Position numbers and translations under genes: made by a program
Shown: positions 24,940-32,718 of the stretch, one piece after another
Numbering within the stretch: the first letter of the stretch is position 1
Layout: each line of letters begins with the position of its first letter
Notes under the pieces: generated by a model
Told to the model about the DNA's origin: nothing
Seen by the model: the letters and a program-made list of their open reading frames with translations, nothing else
Databases searched by the model: none
NCBI GenBank assembly: GCA_037201625.1
Contig: JBBCGR010000002.1
Span: 62,001 to 126,000, forward strand
Source: JAMXLO01 sp037201625
Lineage (GTDB): Bacteria; Pseudomonadota; Alphaproteobacteria; Acetobacterales; Acetobacteraceae
Length of the DNA stretch: 64,000 nucleotides
Direction of reading: 5' to 3'

Positions 24940-25206
24940 ATGGCTGAACGGTTTCCCGAGCTGGAAGCCCTGGTACGTGAGGTGGAGAGGGCTGCAGCGG
25001 AGCAGGGCGACCCTGTGGCCGCCTTGATCAAGATGGTTAAGTTAGTCATCCGCTCGAACGCCGACCCGTATCTGCTTTCCGGCGCGTTGATCGAAGGGAT
25101 TGCGACCACCATTGCCCAGCAGGTTCCACCGGAGAAGCGGGGGGAGGTCGCCGTAGAAGCCGTGCGGCTGCTACGCGACCGCCTGGCAGCTCTCGGGGCG
25201 ATTTGA
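24940..25206 (+). CDS. Small helical hypothetical protein
   Basis: An 88-residue protein (MAERFPELEALVREVERAAA start) that is entirely helical in character, with ALIKMVKLVIRSNADPYLLS and a C-terminal amphipathic helix VAVEAVRLLRDRLAAL. It is divergent from the glycosyltransferase. I recognise no family. Its size and the nearby Panacea-like gene raise the possibility of an accessory regulatory or toxin-antitoxin pair, but nothing proves it. Confidence 0.5.
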   Translation: MAERFPELEALVREVERAAAEQGDPVAALIKMVKLVIRSNADPYLLSGALIEGIATTIAQQVPPEKRGEVAVEAVRLLRDRLAALGAI

Positions 25207-25346
25207 GTCCCGCATCGTAATTAGGCAGGCCGGCACGGCGTCAAGGTCGTTGATCCGGGTGCCGTGGGCGGTCGACGGCCAGTTGCGCTTGGGGATACGA
25301 CATCCGAAGCTGGAGCAATCAATTGCCAACATCAGTTGGAGTGCGG

Positions 25347-25796
25347 ATGAGCCTCGCGATTACAGTACGTCAGCGATTCATGCTCGCGGTTCTGGCAGCC
25401 GCTGGGGCTGGCAAGATCTTCACCCCGCTGCGGATACAGTGGCTGTTCTATCGAGTGTACAGCGAGGCGGCGAGACACCCGGATCTGCGAGAAATTGTGC
25501 CCGCTCCTCCATTCCAATTCATTGTGTACCCTTATGGGCCCTTGGATGTGGCCGTTTACGATGATCTCGATCGTTTGCAGCAGGTTGATCTGATCACATT
25601 GACATTCGAGCGGTATCAGACTTATGCGCTTAACGCTGCAGGATGGAAAACCGGTTCAGCTGCCTTGGCAGAACAAGATACTGAATTGCGGAGCTTCCTT
25701 GTCGGCTGCAGTAGTTGGGCGTTGGCTCTCGACGTGCATACATTTGTCACGGTGATGTTCAACCAATTTCCCGAACTGGTTCCGGTTGGTAAGTAA
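25347..25796 (+). CDS. Panacea / SocA-antitoxin-like domain protein
   Basis: A 149-residue protein. ATG 25347 is chosen over 25323 because GGAG lies seven bases upstream of it. The layout matches Panacea-type domains: a helix with KIFTPLRIQWLFYRVYSEA, then FQFIVYPYGPLDVAVYDDLD, where the YGP-x-x-x-x-VY-x-DL pattern is characteristic, a strand DLITLTFERYQTYAL and a GWKTGS helix. Panacea proteins are antitoxins for many unrelated toxins. The usual partner would be adjacent; the small gene at 24940-25206 is the only candidate. Confidence 0.5.
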   Translation: MSLAITVRQRFMLAVLAAAGAGKIFTPLRIQWLFYRVYSEAARHPDLREIVPAPPFQFIVYPYGPLDVAVYDDLDRLQQVDLITLTFERYQTYALNAAGWKTGSAALAEQDTELRSFLVGCSSWALALDVHTFVTVMFNQFPELVPVGK

Positions 25797-26105
25797 GCGC
25801 GGCAGCCGCGAGAACTCGAGCCAGACGCATCGCTAGACCTGCAGCATGTGGGTCGTACGCCACTTCGGCACTAAGCTCGATCGCGCCGGCGCGCCTCTCC
25901 CGTCCTGTGCTCCGACGCTGTTCGATCTTGCCAGTGCGTCGCGCACGTCGGCCGCGCTAGCCGTTGTTGCCATCGAAGCGATACCGCAGTTCGCGCCAGC
26001 AACTTGATGGGAGGCCGCTCCGGCGACGGTGGTATGGCATAGACAAAGCGTGCCGTCGAACCGATACGAATTGGTCAATGCGCGCCGCCCCGCTCAGAGG
26101 CCGAT
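25797..26105. other. Intergenic region without recognisable features
   Basis: The 309 bases between the Panacea-like gene and the methyltransferase, which are convergent, show only short low-quality frames and no hairpin or repeat that I can support. Confidence 0.5.
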
Positions 26106-27032
26106 CTATGCTGGCGTCGGTCGATAGCCTCGTGCTTTGCCGACAGCGACATAGTGGTGGGTATAGTCGCCGTAATCGCCGCAGGCCACCTCCATGGCGG
26201 CGAGCGGGTACTGCGCGGGATACCAGGTCGCATCGAGAGCGAATGGAGCGCGCCGCTCCTTGAACCCGTATCGAGCGTAATGATCGCGGCCCGAGCTCAA
26301 CCAGCCGGCCCGAACACCCACGGCCACATCGCTGTTTGATCCTACGTAGAACGCCTCGTCGAACAACTCGAGCATTGCGTCCAACTGGCGCACCGGATCC
26401 GCCGGCCGACTGAGCTTCAGCAGATCTGCGAAAATGTTCCCAATGAGTGGATCTCTGTCGGGACCAGGGCGAACCTCCTGGCTCAGGCGGTACGGCGACA
26501 CCCCACTGTTCTTAAGATTGAAGATTACCTCGCGATAGCCCACCATCTTCGCCATATCTTCGAGTGACTGGCGGGTAAACAGATTGATATGCTCCCAGTT
26601 GTCCCACTCCCCAGTGTAGACTCCCTCCCTTCCTAACTCGAAGTCTGAATGGCGCTGCATCGACGCCTTCAGACAGGGTGTGTTCACTCGGTGCCACGCG
26701 CCGTCCTTCATGACACGCAACGTCTCGGCAAGAAAACAGACCTGCTGCTTCTGGCTGATATGCTCGATAAAGTCCTCATGGAAAATATAATCTACGCAGT
26801 TAGCGGGTAATGGCCAACGCACGTCAGCGAAGGGAAAATAGAATACGTCGAGGTCGTCAAATCGGCTATCGCTTTCGTGCAACAGTGGGGCGATGTCGAG
26901 ATTCACGAACCCTGCCGCCGGTGTCCACCCGAAGCCAACCTGGATCTTCACCGGCCGTCCCGCCTCGACCAGGGAGAGAACACGGGCCGAGAAACCCTCA
27001 ACTTCCTCTTCGGGGCTGCGTGGTCTGCGCAT
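26106..27032 (-). CDS. SAM-dependent methyltransferase with C-terminal glycan-enzyme repeats
   Basis: A 308-residue protein. The N-terminal 190 residues form a class I methyltransferase: KIQVGFGWTPAAGFVNLD (SAM site), DVFYFPFADVRWPLP, then YIFHEDFIEHISQKQ and VMKDGAWHRVNTP. Residues about 228-308 contain two short repeats typical of proteins that make surface glycans: YVGSNSDVAVGVRAGWLSSG with HYARYGFKERRAPF, and DATWYPAQYPLAAMEV with HHYVAVGKARGYRP. The substrate is probably a sugar or glycolipid, by association with the two GT61 genes. Start is the ATG at 27032. Confidence 0.72.
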   Translation of the reverse strand: MRRPRSPEEEVEGFSARVLSLVEAGRPVKIQVGFGWTPAAGFVNLDIAPLLHESDSRFDDLDVFYFPFADVRWPLPANCVDYIFHEDFIEHISQKQQVCFLAETLRVMKDGAWHRVNTPCLKASMQRHSDFELGREGVYTGEWDNWEHINLFTRQSLEDMAKMVGYREVIFNLKNSGVSPYRLSQEVRPGPDRDPLIGNIFADLLKLSRPADPVRQLDAMLELFDEAFYVGSNSDVAVGVRAGWLSSGRDHYARYGFKERRAPFALDATWYPAQYPLAAMEVACGDYGDYTHHYVAVGKARGYRPTPA

Positions 27033-27466
27033 AGTTGCTTTCGAGTGTCTCGTGGCCGGTCAGGAGCACGTTCGCCATTGCCCGAACTGTACCCCCCGCG
27101 ACGGACTGTGTCACGCGCCTGCCCAATTCGCGGGGGGCACTCACGTTTGCGCGATCCTACCCATGCAGTCGCGCTCGGCTCCACCCGGCGGCCCGAGGTT
27201 ACGCCGCGTCGGCCCCCGCCATGATAGTCGGATGCTGGAGGGCCGGCACTTGCAGCGATCGTGTCGGCGCCTCTCGGAGTGCGCTTACCGTCCGGACTCC
27301 GCACCACGCAAAGCGGTCGCACCATTGTGGCAGTGCCGGCATCGGGCGCCAAATTAACGGTGTCCAGATCGGGTCGTAAGGCAGTTGCCGGTTAAGCCAT
27401 TGAAATATTTGGAGCCCATTTTTGCCGAATGCTGCCTCACGGATTTGATATTCTTGAGAAAGTCGA
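27033..27466. other. Intergenic region left of the tRNA fragment
   Basis: These 434 bases contain only overlapping poor frames in both strands, with no recognisable protein. If the tRNA fragment is an attachment site, this is the terminal non-coding part of the integrated element. No integrase or excisionase is seen. Confidence 0.45.
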
Positions 27467-27514
27467 GGAATCATAATCCCTTGGTCGGTGGTTCAAATCC
27501 GCCCGCCGCTACCA
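27467..27514 (+). other. tRNA 3' fragment (anticodon CAT to CCA), putative attachment site
   Basis: These 48 bases fit tRNA positions 29-76 exactly: anticodon loop with CAT at 27472-27474, the 3' side of the anticodon stem, a 5-base variable loop, a T-arm with a complete 5-bp stem around TTCAAAT (27492-27498), the acceptor 3' strand CGCCGCT, discriminator A and CCA at 27512-27514. The 5' half (acceptor 5' strand, D-arm) is absent upstream, and anticodon stem pair 28-42 is already mismatched, so this is not a working tRNA gene. It resembles elongator tRNA-Met, or less likely tRNA-Ile2. Such displaced 3' ends mark the far end of elements integrated in a tRNA gene. Confidence 0.75.
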
Positions 27515-28122
27515 TCTATATCAAGGGGTTCCGGGGCGCGTCGGGGCTTTCGAGAGGACCCAAGATCGGCCGGGGCTTCAGCGGGGCTTCACCGAAGGCG
27601 GGACACCCGGGGACGGTCGGTTACCCGGCCTGCTACGTTCCATTGTGTTCAGGCGGCAGGGCAGGTGGTTCGATGAGGGATGAGGCGCGCGACATGTCGC
27701 ACTCCGCCCTCAATCAGAAGCCACGAGAGCCAACGAACCTTGGCACTGCGATCAACGCCCGGTTCAGGCCCCTCGGCGGCATCGACTTACCGGCTGTGCC
27801 GCGCGACGCGATTCGCGCACCGCCGACGTTCGACCAGTAGTCCGGCATGGAGGTGTCGGGGTCACCTCCTTGTCCGACAGGCTTCGTTTGCTTGCCCAAA
27901 AGTTCCCAAAAGTTCCACTTGGCAATCGGGTCCGCATTCCCTCAACCTAGCATCGTTCCAGGAATGGAACTGAGAAGAACCCTGAGAAGCGGTTCTGGTG
28001 TTAGGGTCCGCCGGATGGCGGTGAGTTCGGTGAGGGCGACTTCGGTCGCAATCTTCGCGCTGTCACCCAATGGGTGATACCTGCGCTGGAGTGGTTCTCC
28101 TACGTTGAAGGAGATACCGGTC
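27515..28122. other. Intergenic region right of the tRNA fragment
   Basis: No gene is supported in these 608 bases. A short frame from ATG 27673 to 27840 (55 residues) has no recognisable motif. The element CGGGGCTT occurs at about 27549, 27568 and 27580, within 40 bases of each other, which may be arm-type protein-binding sites or chance in GC-rich DNA. The stretch near 27895-27925 contains a tandem AAAAGTTCC pair. Confidence 0.45.
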
Positions 28123-28761
28123 GTGAAGTCCACCAAGATCATCATCAAGTATGAGCACGTTGCTGAGCAAACGCATGGCTCTGTGAAGCGGCTCGTCGGC
28201 TTTGTCCAGGCGAAGAGCTTGCTTAGCCTCTTCGATGCGGTCGATCTCGACGCGAACCCTCGCTCGGCTAAGTGGGGGCAGGTTACCGAGGCGATCATCG
28301 AGAGCATCAAGCGAGATGCTGACATTTTCCCGTTCAAGACCAAAGGTGTGTTGGTCGGCTCGTCCGATTACGAGGCCCTACAACGGCAACGCTATGAGCT
28401 TCGCTTCGACGATCCAACGACCGAGGGGATCCTCGACGGTGGCCACAATATGCTGGCGATTGGCACCTATATCCTGGTGACCGCGCTCAACGACGAGAAA
28501 GCGGGCCGCAGAATAAAGAACTGGGAGACGTTCAAGGACGCATGGCGGACCAATCGCGAAGCTATTGAGGCGATCCGCGACGAGCTCAACTTCCTTGTCC
28601 CTGTCGAAGTTCTTGTGCCTGCTGATCTCGCAGATGACGAGGTCGTTGCCGAGTTTCGTTCCGAGTTGCTGGAGATCTGCGCTGCCCGCAATAACAATGC
28701 GGAACTGACGCTGGAAACGAAGGCGAACCGTAAGCGTCCGGTGAGCCCCGCCTTGCGGTGA
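28123..28761 (+). pseudogene. AIPR-family abortive infection protein, truncated by IS66
   Basis: The N-terminal part (about 202 residues) of an AIPR family protein. GTG 28123 is chosen as start because AAGGAG lies nine bases upstream; a TTG at 28105 would overlap that site. Family features are DLDANPRSAKWGQVTEAIIE, ADIFPFKTKGVLVGS, GILDGGHNMLAIGTYIL (the counterpart of the family's NGGQT box) and AARNNNAELTLETKANRK. AIPR proteins are phage-resistance (abortive infection) factors normally of about 550-700 residues. The frame runs into the IS66 end at 28730 and stops at 28761, so the last ten codons are IS sequence. The missing 3' part is not found beyond the IS. Confidence 0.75.
28730..28751 (+). 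repeat. Left terminal inverted repeat of IS66 element
   Basis: The 22 bases from GTAAGCGTCCGGT onwards pair with 31237-31258 with two mismatches. The outer end defines the left IS boundary inside the AIPR gene. Confidence 0.8.
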
Positions 28762-28815
28762 TGCTGTGGGAGAGCCGACCTTAAGGTGGTCTGTAAGGTC
28801 GAGCTGAAGGTGCAG

Positions 28816-29202
28816 ATGACCGGTGCTGTTGAGATCCTTGGCGGGCGCGAGCGGCGTCGGCGCTGGGGCGTTGAAGAGAAGCTGCGGATTGTGGCTGAGA
28901 CGCAGGAGGCTGGCGCGTGCGTGCGCGCGGTTGCGGCTCGGCACGATGTTTACCCGAGCCTGCTGCACTACTGGCGTCGCCAGCTGCGCGAGGGCCGGCT
29001 TGTTGCGCCATCGGCGGCGTGTTTTGTGCCGGTGCGCGTGGCGGAGGCAGACCCGAGGGCGGCAGGAGCATCACTGCCATCCGTCAATGATCCGCCCGCG
29101 ACGGCGATAGAGATCGTGTTTCCGGACGGCTGCCGTCTGCGGTTTGGCAGCGAGGTGAGCCTGCCGGCGCTGCGTCGCGCGGTGACGGCGTTGCGCGGAT
29201 GA
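28816..29202 (+). CDS. tnpA: IS66 family TnpA (Orf1, helix-turn-helix)
   Basis: A 128-residue accessory transposition protein. The N-terminal helix-turn-helix (RRRWGVEEKLRIVAETQEAG, then VRAVAARHDVYPSLLHYWRR) is the standard IS66 OrfA DNA-binding domain. The C-terminal IEIVFPDGCRLRFG with VSLPALRRAVTAL is also typical. ATG 28816 is preferred over a GTG at 28786. The stop overlaps the tnpB start by ATGA. Confidence 0.88.
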   Translation: MTGAVEILGGRERRRRWGVEEKLRIVAETQEAGACVRAVAARHDVYPSLLHYWRRQLREGRLVAPSAACFVPVRVAEADPRAAGASLPSVNDPPATAIEIVFPDGCRLRFGSEVSLPALRRAVTALRG

Positions 29203-29546
29203 TTGCACCGCCACCTGGTGTACGTGTGTGGCTGGCGGCGGGTGTGACGGACATGCGCAAGGGGTTCGACGGACTTGCCGCGCTGGTGCAGCAGCATCTC
29301 GGGCAGGATCCGTTCAGCGGGCAGCTGTTTGCCTTTCGCGGTCGTCGCGGCGATCTGGTGAAGGTGCTGAGCTGGGATGGCCAAGGCCTCTGTCTGTATG
29401 CCAAGCGGATGGAGAAGGGCCGCTTCGTCTGGCCGCAGGCGACGAACGGTGCGGTGTCGCTGACAGCGGCGCAACTGTCGATGCTGCTGGAAGGCATCGA
29501 CTGGCGGATGCCGGTGCGGACCTGGCGTCCGGAGATGGCAGGATGA
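29199..29546 (+). CDS. tnpB: IS66 family TnpB (Orf2)
   Basis: A 115-residue protein of normal family length (about 115). It opens IAPPPGVRVWLAAGVTDMRK and contains GFDGLAALVQ, FAFRGRRGDLVKVLSWDGQG and LYAKRMEKGRFVWP, all hallmarks of IS66 Orf2. It is required for transposition, but its biochemical role is not established. It starts inside the tnpA stop (ATGA), so the two are coupled. Confidence 0.92.
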   Translation: MIAPPPGVRVWLAAGVTDMRKGFDGLAALVQQHLGQDPFSGQLFAFRGRRGDLVKVLSWDGQGLCLYAKRMEKGRFVWPQATNGAVSLTAAQLSMLLEGIDWRMPVRTWRPEMAG

Positions 29547-29580
29547 CGCCAGATAGTGCTTGGTGCGACGCGGCTCTTTG

Positions 29581-31233
29581 ATGGACGCTGCGTGCATGCC
29601 AACGCCGCTCGATCCCGTTGAGCTGCCCAACAACGTGATCGCGTTGCGCCGGTTGCTGCTGGATCGCGAGAACGCGCACGCAGCCGAGTTGGAGCGCCAT
29701 GCAGCCGAGTTGGAGCGCCATGCAGCTGAGCTGACGGCAGCGCGCAACGGGCTGCAGGCACAGGTGCTGCGGAACGAGCAACTGAAGCTGCGTCTGGCAC
29801 GCCTGCTGCGCGAGCGGTTCGGGGCTTCCTCGGAGAAGCTGCAGAGAGAGATCGAACAGCTCGAACTGCTGCTGGGCGAGTCCGAGGAGCAGGTGGCGGA
29901 AGCGACGCCGCCTGGGCCGGATGAACCGGCGGCAGGATCAGAGGCCGCGCCGCAGCGGCGCAAGCCGGCGCGCCGGCCGCTGCCCGAGACATTGCCGCGC
30001 GATGTGATTGAGCATGCCGCACCGTGCGCGTGTCCCGGTTGCGGCGGCACGCTGCGCCCACTGGGCGAAGACGTGACCGAGGTGCTGGACTACGTGCCGG
30101 GTTCGTTCCGTGTCACCCGGCATGTGCGGCCGAAGCTGTCATGCCGGAGTTGCGAGGCAATTGCTCAGGCGCCGGTGCCGAGCCTGCCGATCCATCGCGG
30201 CCTGGCCGGTCCTGGTCTGCTGGCGCATGTGCTGGTGGCGAAATATGCCGATCACCTGCCGCTGTATCGCCAGGCGGAGATCTACGCGCGCGCCGGACTC
30301 GACCTCGACCGTTCGACGCTGGCCGACTGGGTCGGGCAGACCGCACGTCCGATGCGCCCGCTCGTCGAGGCAGTGGGACTGTACGTGATGTCGGCGGAGC
30401 GGGTGCATGCCGACGACACCACGGTGCCGGTGCTGGATCCCGGCCGCGGCAAGACGAAGACGGGGCGGCTGTGGTGCTACGCGCGCGACGATCAGCCGTT
30501 CGGCGGCGAGGCGCCACCGGCGGTGCTGTATTGCTACAGCCCGGACCGCAAGGGCGAGCATCCGCGGCAGCACCTCGCTGGGTTCCGCGGCATCCTGCAG
30601 GCGGATGGATATGCCGGGTATGCCGGCCTGTATGACCGCGGCGTGACCGAGGCGGCGTGCTGGGCGCATGCGCGGCGGAAGTTCTTCGAGGTGCATGCCT
30701 CAACCCAGTCGCCACTGGCGCTGGAGGCGTTGCAGCGCATCGCGGCGCTGTATGCGATCGAGGCGGCGATCCGCGGCCAGCCGCCCGATGCCCGCCTGGC
30801 CGCGCGCACCGTGCAGAGCGCACCCTTGTTCATCGCGTTGCGGCAATGGCTGGAGAACACCCGGTCGCGCATCTCGGGCAAGAGCGACCTGGCCGGTGCG
30901 ATCCGCTACGCGCTGTCGCGCTGGGAGGCACTGACGCTGGTGCTGCGCGATGGCCGCGCCTGCATCGACAACAACGCAGCCGAACGCTCGATGCGGCCGA
31001 TGACCCTGGGGCGGAAGAACTGGCTGTTCGCAGGCTCCAATGACGGCGGTCGGTCCGCTGCCGCGGCATACTCACTGATCCAGACCGCCAGGCTCAACCG
31101 TCTCGATCCCGAGGACTACCTGCGCCAGGTCCTCGAACGCATCGCCGATCATCCGGTCAGGCGCGTGCACGAACTGCTGCCGTGGAACATGAACGCGATC
31201 AGGGCGAAGCTGGATCAACGCAACGCAGCCTGA
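29581..31233 (+). CDS. tnpC: IS66 family TnpC (DDE transposase)
   Basis: A transposase of about 550 residues. The N-terminal coiled coil has a duplicated heptad (AELERHA occurs twice, then AAELTA), encoded by two identical 21-base units near 29681-29722. A zinc-finger region follows (CACPGCGG and LSCRSCE), then the DDE core: Asp278 in HADDTTVPVLD, Asp in GILQADGYAGYAG, and Glu in IDNNAAERSMRPMTLGRKNW. The C-terminus PWNMNAIRAKLDQRNAA is intact. ATG 29581 is chosen; GTG 29560 and ATG 29596 are alternatives. All catalytic residues are present. Confidence 0.92.
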   Translation: MDAACMPTPLDPVELPNNVIALRRLLLDRENAHAAELERHAAELERHAAELTAARNGLQAQVLRNEQLKLRLARLLRERFGASSEKLQREIEQLELLLGESEEQVAEATPPGPDEPAAGSEAAPQRRKPARRPLPETLPRDVIEHAAPCACPGCGGTLRPLGEDVTEVLDYVPGSFRVTRHVRPKLSCRSCEAIAQAPVPSLPIHRGLAGPGLLAHVLVAKYADHLPLYRQAEIYARAGLDLDRSTLADWVGQTARPMRPLVEAVGLYVMSAERVHADDTTVPVLDPGRGKTKTGRLWCYARDDQPFGGEAPPAVLYCYSPDRKGEHPRQHLAGFRGILQADGYAGYAGLYDRGVTEAACWAHARRKFFEVHASTQSPLALEALQRIAALYAIEAAIRGQPPDARLAARTVQSAPLFIALRQWLENTRSRISGKSDLAGAIRYALSRWEALTLVLRDGRACIDNNAAERSMRPMTLGRKNWLFAGSNDGGRSAAAAYSLIQTARLNRLDPEDYLRQVLERIADHPVRRVHELLPWNMNAIRAKLDQRNAA

Positions 31234-31236
31234 GCA

Positions 31237-31258
31237 GCGTGGCTGACCGGACGCTTAC
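31237..31258 (-). repeat. Right terminal inverted repeat of IS66 element
   Basis: The complement reads GTAAGCGTCCGGT then CAGCC, matching the left end with two differences over 22 bases. It abuts the broken methyltransferase gene at 31259. Confidence 0.8.
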
Positions 31259-31587
31259 CGCCGAACAGCTTCACGGGGTCGTAGCGATGGTCCCAGCTAA
31301 CCGAGTAGATGAAATCGACGGAGTTCAGCCACTCCGGCTTCACTTCATGGAAGTCCCACTGAATCGTTGTAGAAGACTGCGTGGCGGTGTCCGATATTTC
31401 CGTGCCCAGCACCTCGCAGTCTAGATATATGGAGAACCACTCCTGTTCAGCACCGCGCCGGGTGCCGTGGCACACGGCCGAATGTGGGTTTGCCAACGAC
31501 TGCCACGATATAGCCCCGCAGCAAGGCAATAGTGTCTTCTTCCGCCCATTGCAGTGCGATCTTGGCCTTGTTTGCGGCGGTCTGCAC
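31259..31587 (-). pseudogene. SAM methyltransferase, frameshifted and cut by IS66
   Basis: The minus-strand gene starts at GTG 31587 (QTAANKAKIALQWAEEDTI follows) and runs in one frame to about 31480. It then continues in the next frame with VCHGTRRGAEQEWF, EVLGTEISDTATQ, TIQWDFHEVKPEW and VDFIYSVSWDHRYDPVKLFG before meeting the IS66 end at 31258. These segments are the SAM-binding half of a methyltransferase found in surface-glycan clusters. The gene therefore has two lesions: a one-base frameshift near 31480 and loss of its 3' end. It follows the methyltransferase at 31610 by 22 bases, so they were once one operon. Confidence 0.65.
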
Positions 31588-31609
31588 CGAGTGTAGCGGC
31601 GGGTGGTCT

Positions 31610-32254
31610 CTAAGGCTTCGTTGCGATGATCCAGGTTACGATCGGCCACGCCGGGTCGTTATTGGTAGCGATCTGATAGATCGGGTTCTGAGGATCATCC
31701 GGAATGCGCGCCATGCCGAAGCCAGCGTGGAACAGCGCCCATGCATCCAGGTTGCCCCATCCGGCCGCTTGCATCTCGCAACATCCTGCCCCTCGTGCCA
31801 TCAGTTCGAGGGCGATTGGGGTGAAGCGCCAGAAGTCCTTCGGATAGCCGTGGGTCGGATAGGCGAAGCATGTCGTATGGCACAGCCTGCCGCCTGACTT
31901 CAGCACACGCACGCTTTCGCTGAACGCGACGAACGGATCACCCTCCACATGCTCGAGAACCATATCCGAGATACAGAAATCGAAAGTATCGTCAGGTATC
32001 GAAGTCAGTGCGGCCATGTTGTGCTGGGGATAGTTGGCCTCGGTGATCTGCACGGATTGGAGGCCCAGGACCTGGGCCAGATGGCCGGATGACGATATAG
32101 AGAGACACCGGCGGTCCGGACCGTCATGCTCGGCGAACGCTAAGCGGAGCGCCTTGTACATCGCCAATCGCGTGACGTGGTAGTTCTTGCGCTCACCTTT
32201 CAGCGCGTACTCGATAAGGCTCTTGAAAGCCGCGGCGCTGAAACCCGAGTTCAT
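31610..32254 (-). CDS. Class I SAM-dependent methyltransferase
   Basis: A 214-residue methyltransferase. It shows RRCLSISSSGHLAQVLG at the SAM-binding position (a diverged motif I), IPDDTFDFCISDMVLEHVEG (motif II with the usual hydrophobic-D-x-x-LEH box) and RVLKSGGRLCHTTCFAYPTH after it. This places it in the Methyltransf_11/glycan-associated group. The start ATG is at 32254, and it lies upstream of the broken methyltransferase in the same direction. A role in modifying surface sugars is inferred from neighbours. Confidence 0.72.
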   Translation of the reverse strand: MNSGFSAAAFKSLIEYALKGERKNYHVTRLAMYKALRLAFAEHDGPDRRCLSISSSGHLAQVLGLQSVQITEANYPQHNMAALTSIPDDTFDFCISDMVLEHVEGDPFVAFSESVRVLKSGGRLCHTTCFAYPTHGYPKDFWRFTPIALELMARGAGCCEMQAAGWGNLDAWALFHAGFGMARIPDDPQNPIYQIATNNDPAWPIVTWIIATKP

Positions 32255-32421
32255 ACGTCACACCGGCCGATCGTGAACGCGGAGATCGTTGAGCGAGCGC
32301 GCAAAACGGACCAAATTCGGGTAACGAGGTAGCATCGCCCCATAAAACACGACGTGACCTTTACGACTCCACAGCCTGATTGTTTCCCACAGACGCGGAG
32401 CGAGCGTCAACCCGATTTCAT

Positions 32422-32718
32422 CCTCTCAGGGCGGACGCCACCCGGCCGCCTGAGCGGTTCAACCAGCGGCAGTCGGACGGCACCACAAGGGCGACCTTGC
32501 GGCCCGACCGCAACAACCGGTAGCACGAACCCGAGCCGCGACCAGGTCACGCTTGGCCATTGACGCGGGCGATGCGGAAAGCCGCATGCAGCGTGTGTCG
32601 GGTACATTGGTGGTGAGCGAACCGGGTGTCGAACGTGGGGCAGTCCACGATCAACCCGACGCCATCGGAACTTCTTACTGGTTCCGACCGCCCCACTCGT
32701 ATTCCGGCTGCCGTTCAG
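32422..32718 (+). repeat. 297-bp direct repeat, left copy
   Basis: This segment, starting CCTCTCAGGGCGG and ending GCCGTTCAG, is repeated in the same orientation at 33644-33940 with three visible differences. The two copies flank the IS1031-type element. No protein is recognised in it. The left copy ends exactly where the IS begins. Confidence 0.85.

Larger units (their letters stand above)
28730..31258 (+). mobile_element. Complete IS66-family insertion sequence
   Basis: A 2529-bp element with three genes in the IS66 order tnpA, tnpB, tnpC and terminal inverted repeats beginning GTAAGCGTCCGGT at 28730 and ending as its complement at 31258. All three genes are open and full length, so it may be mobile. 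IS66 elements normally create 8-bp target duplications; the flanks here (28722-28729 and 31259-31266) do not match. This implies a deletion or recombination next to the element after insertion. Confidence 0.9.

Noticed and set aside
27439..27514. Complete tRNA gene
   Set aside because: Positions 29-76 fit, but the 28 bases upstream do not form an acceptor 5' strand or D-arm, and one anticodon stem pair is mismatched.
27549..27587. Short CGGGGCTT repeats as a CRISPR or iteron array
   Set aside because: Only three short imperfect units with uneven spacing in GC-rich DNA. No spacer-repeat regularity is seen anywhere in the window.
27673..27840. 55-residue hypothetical protein right of the tRNA fragment
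   Set aside because: No ribosome site, no motif and no neighbour in an operon; composition is not clearly coding.
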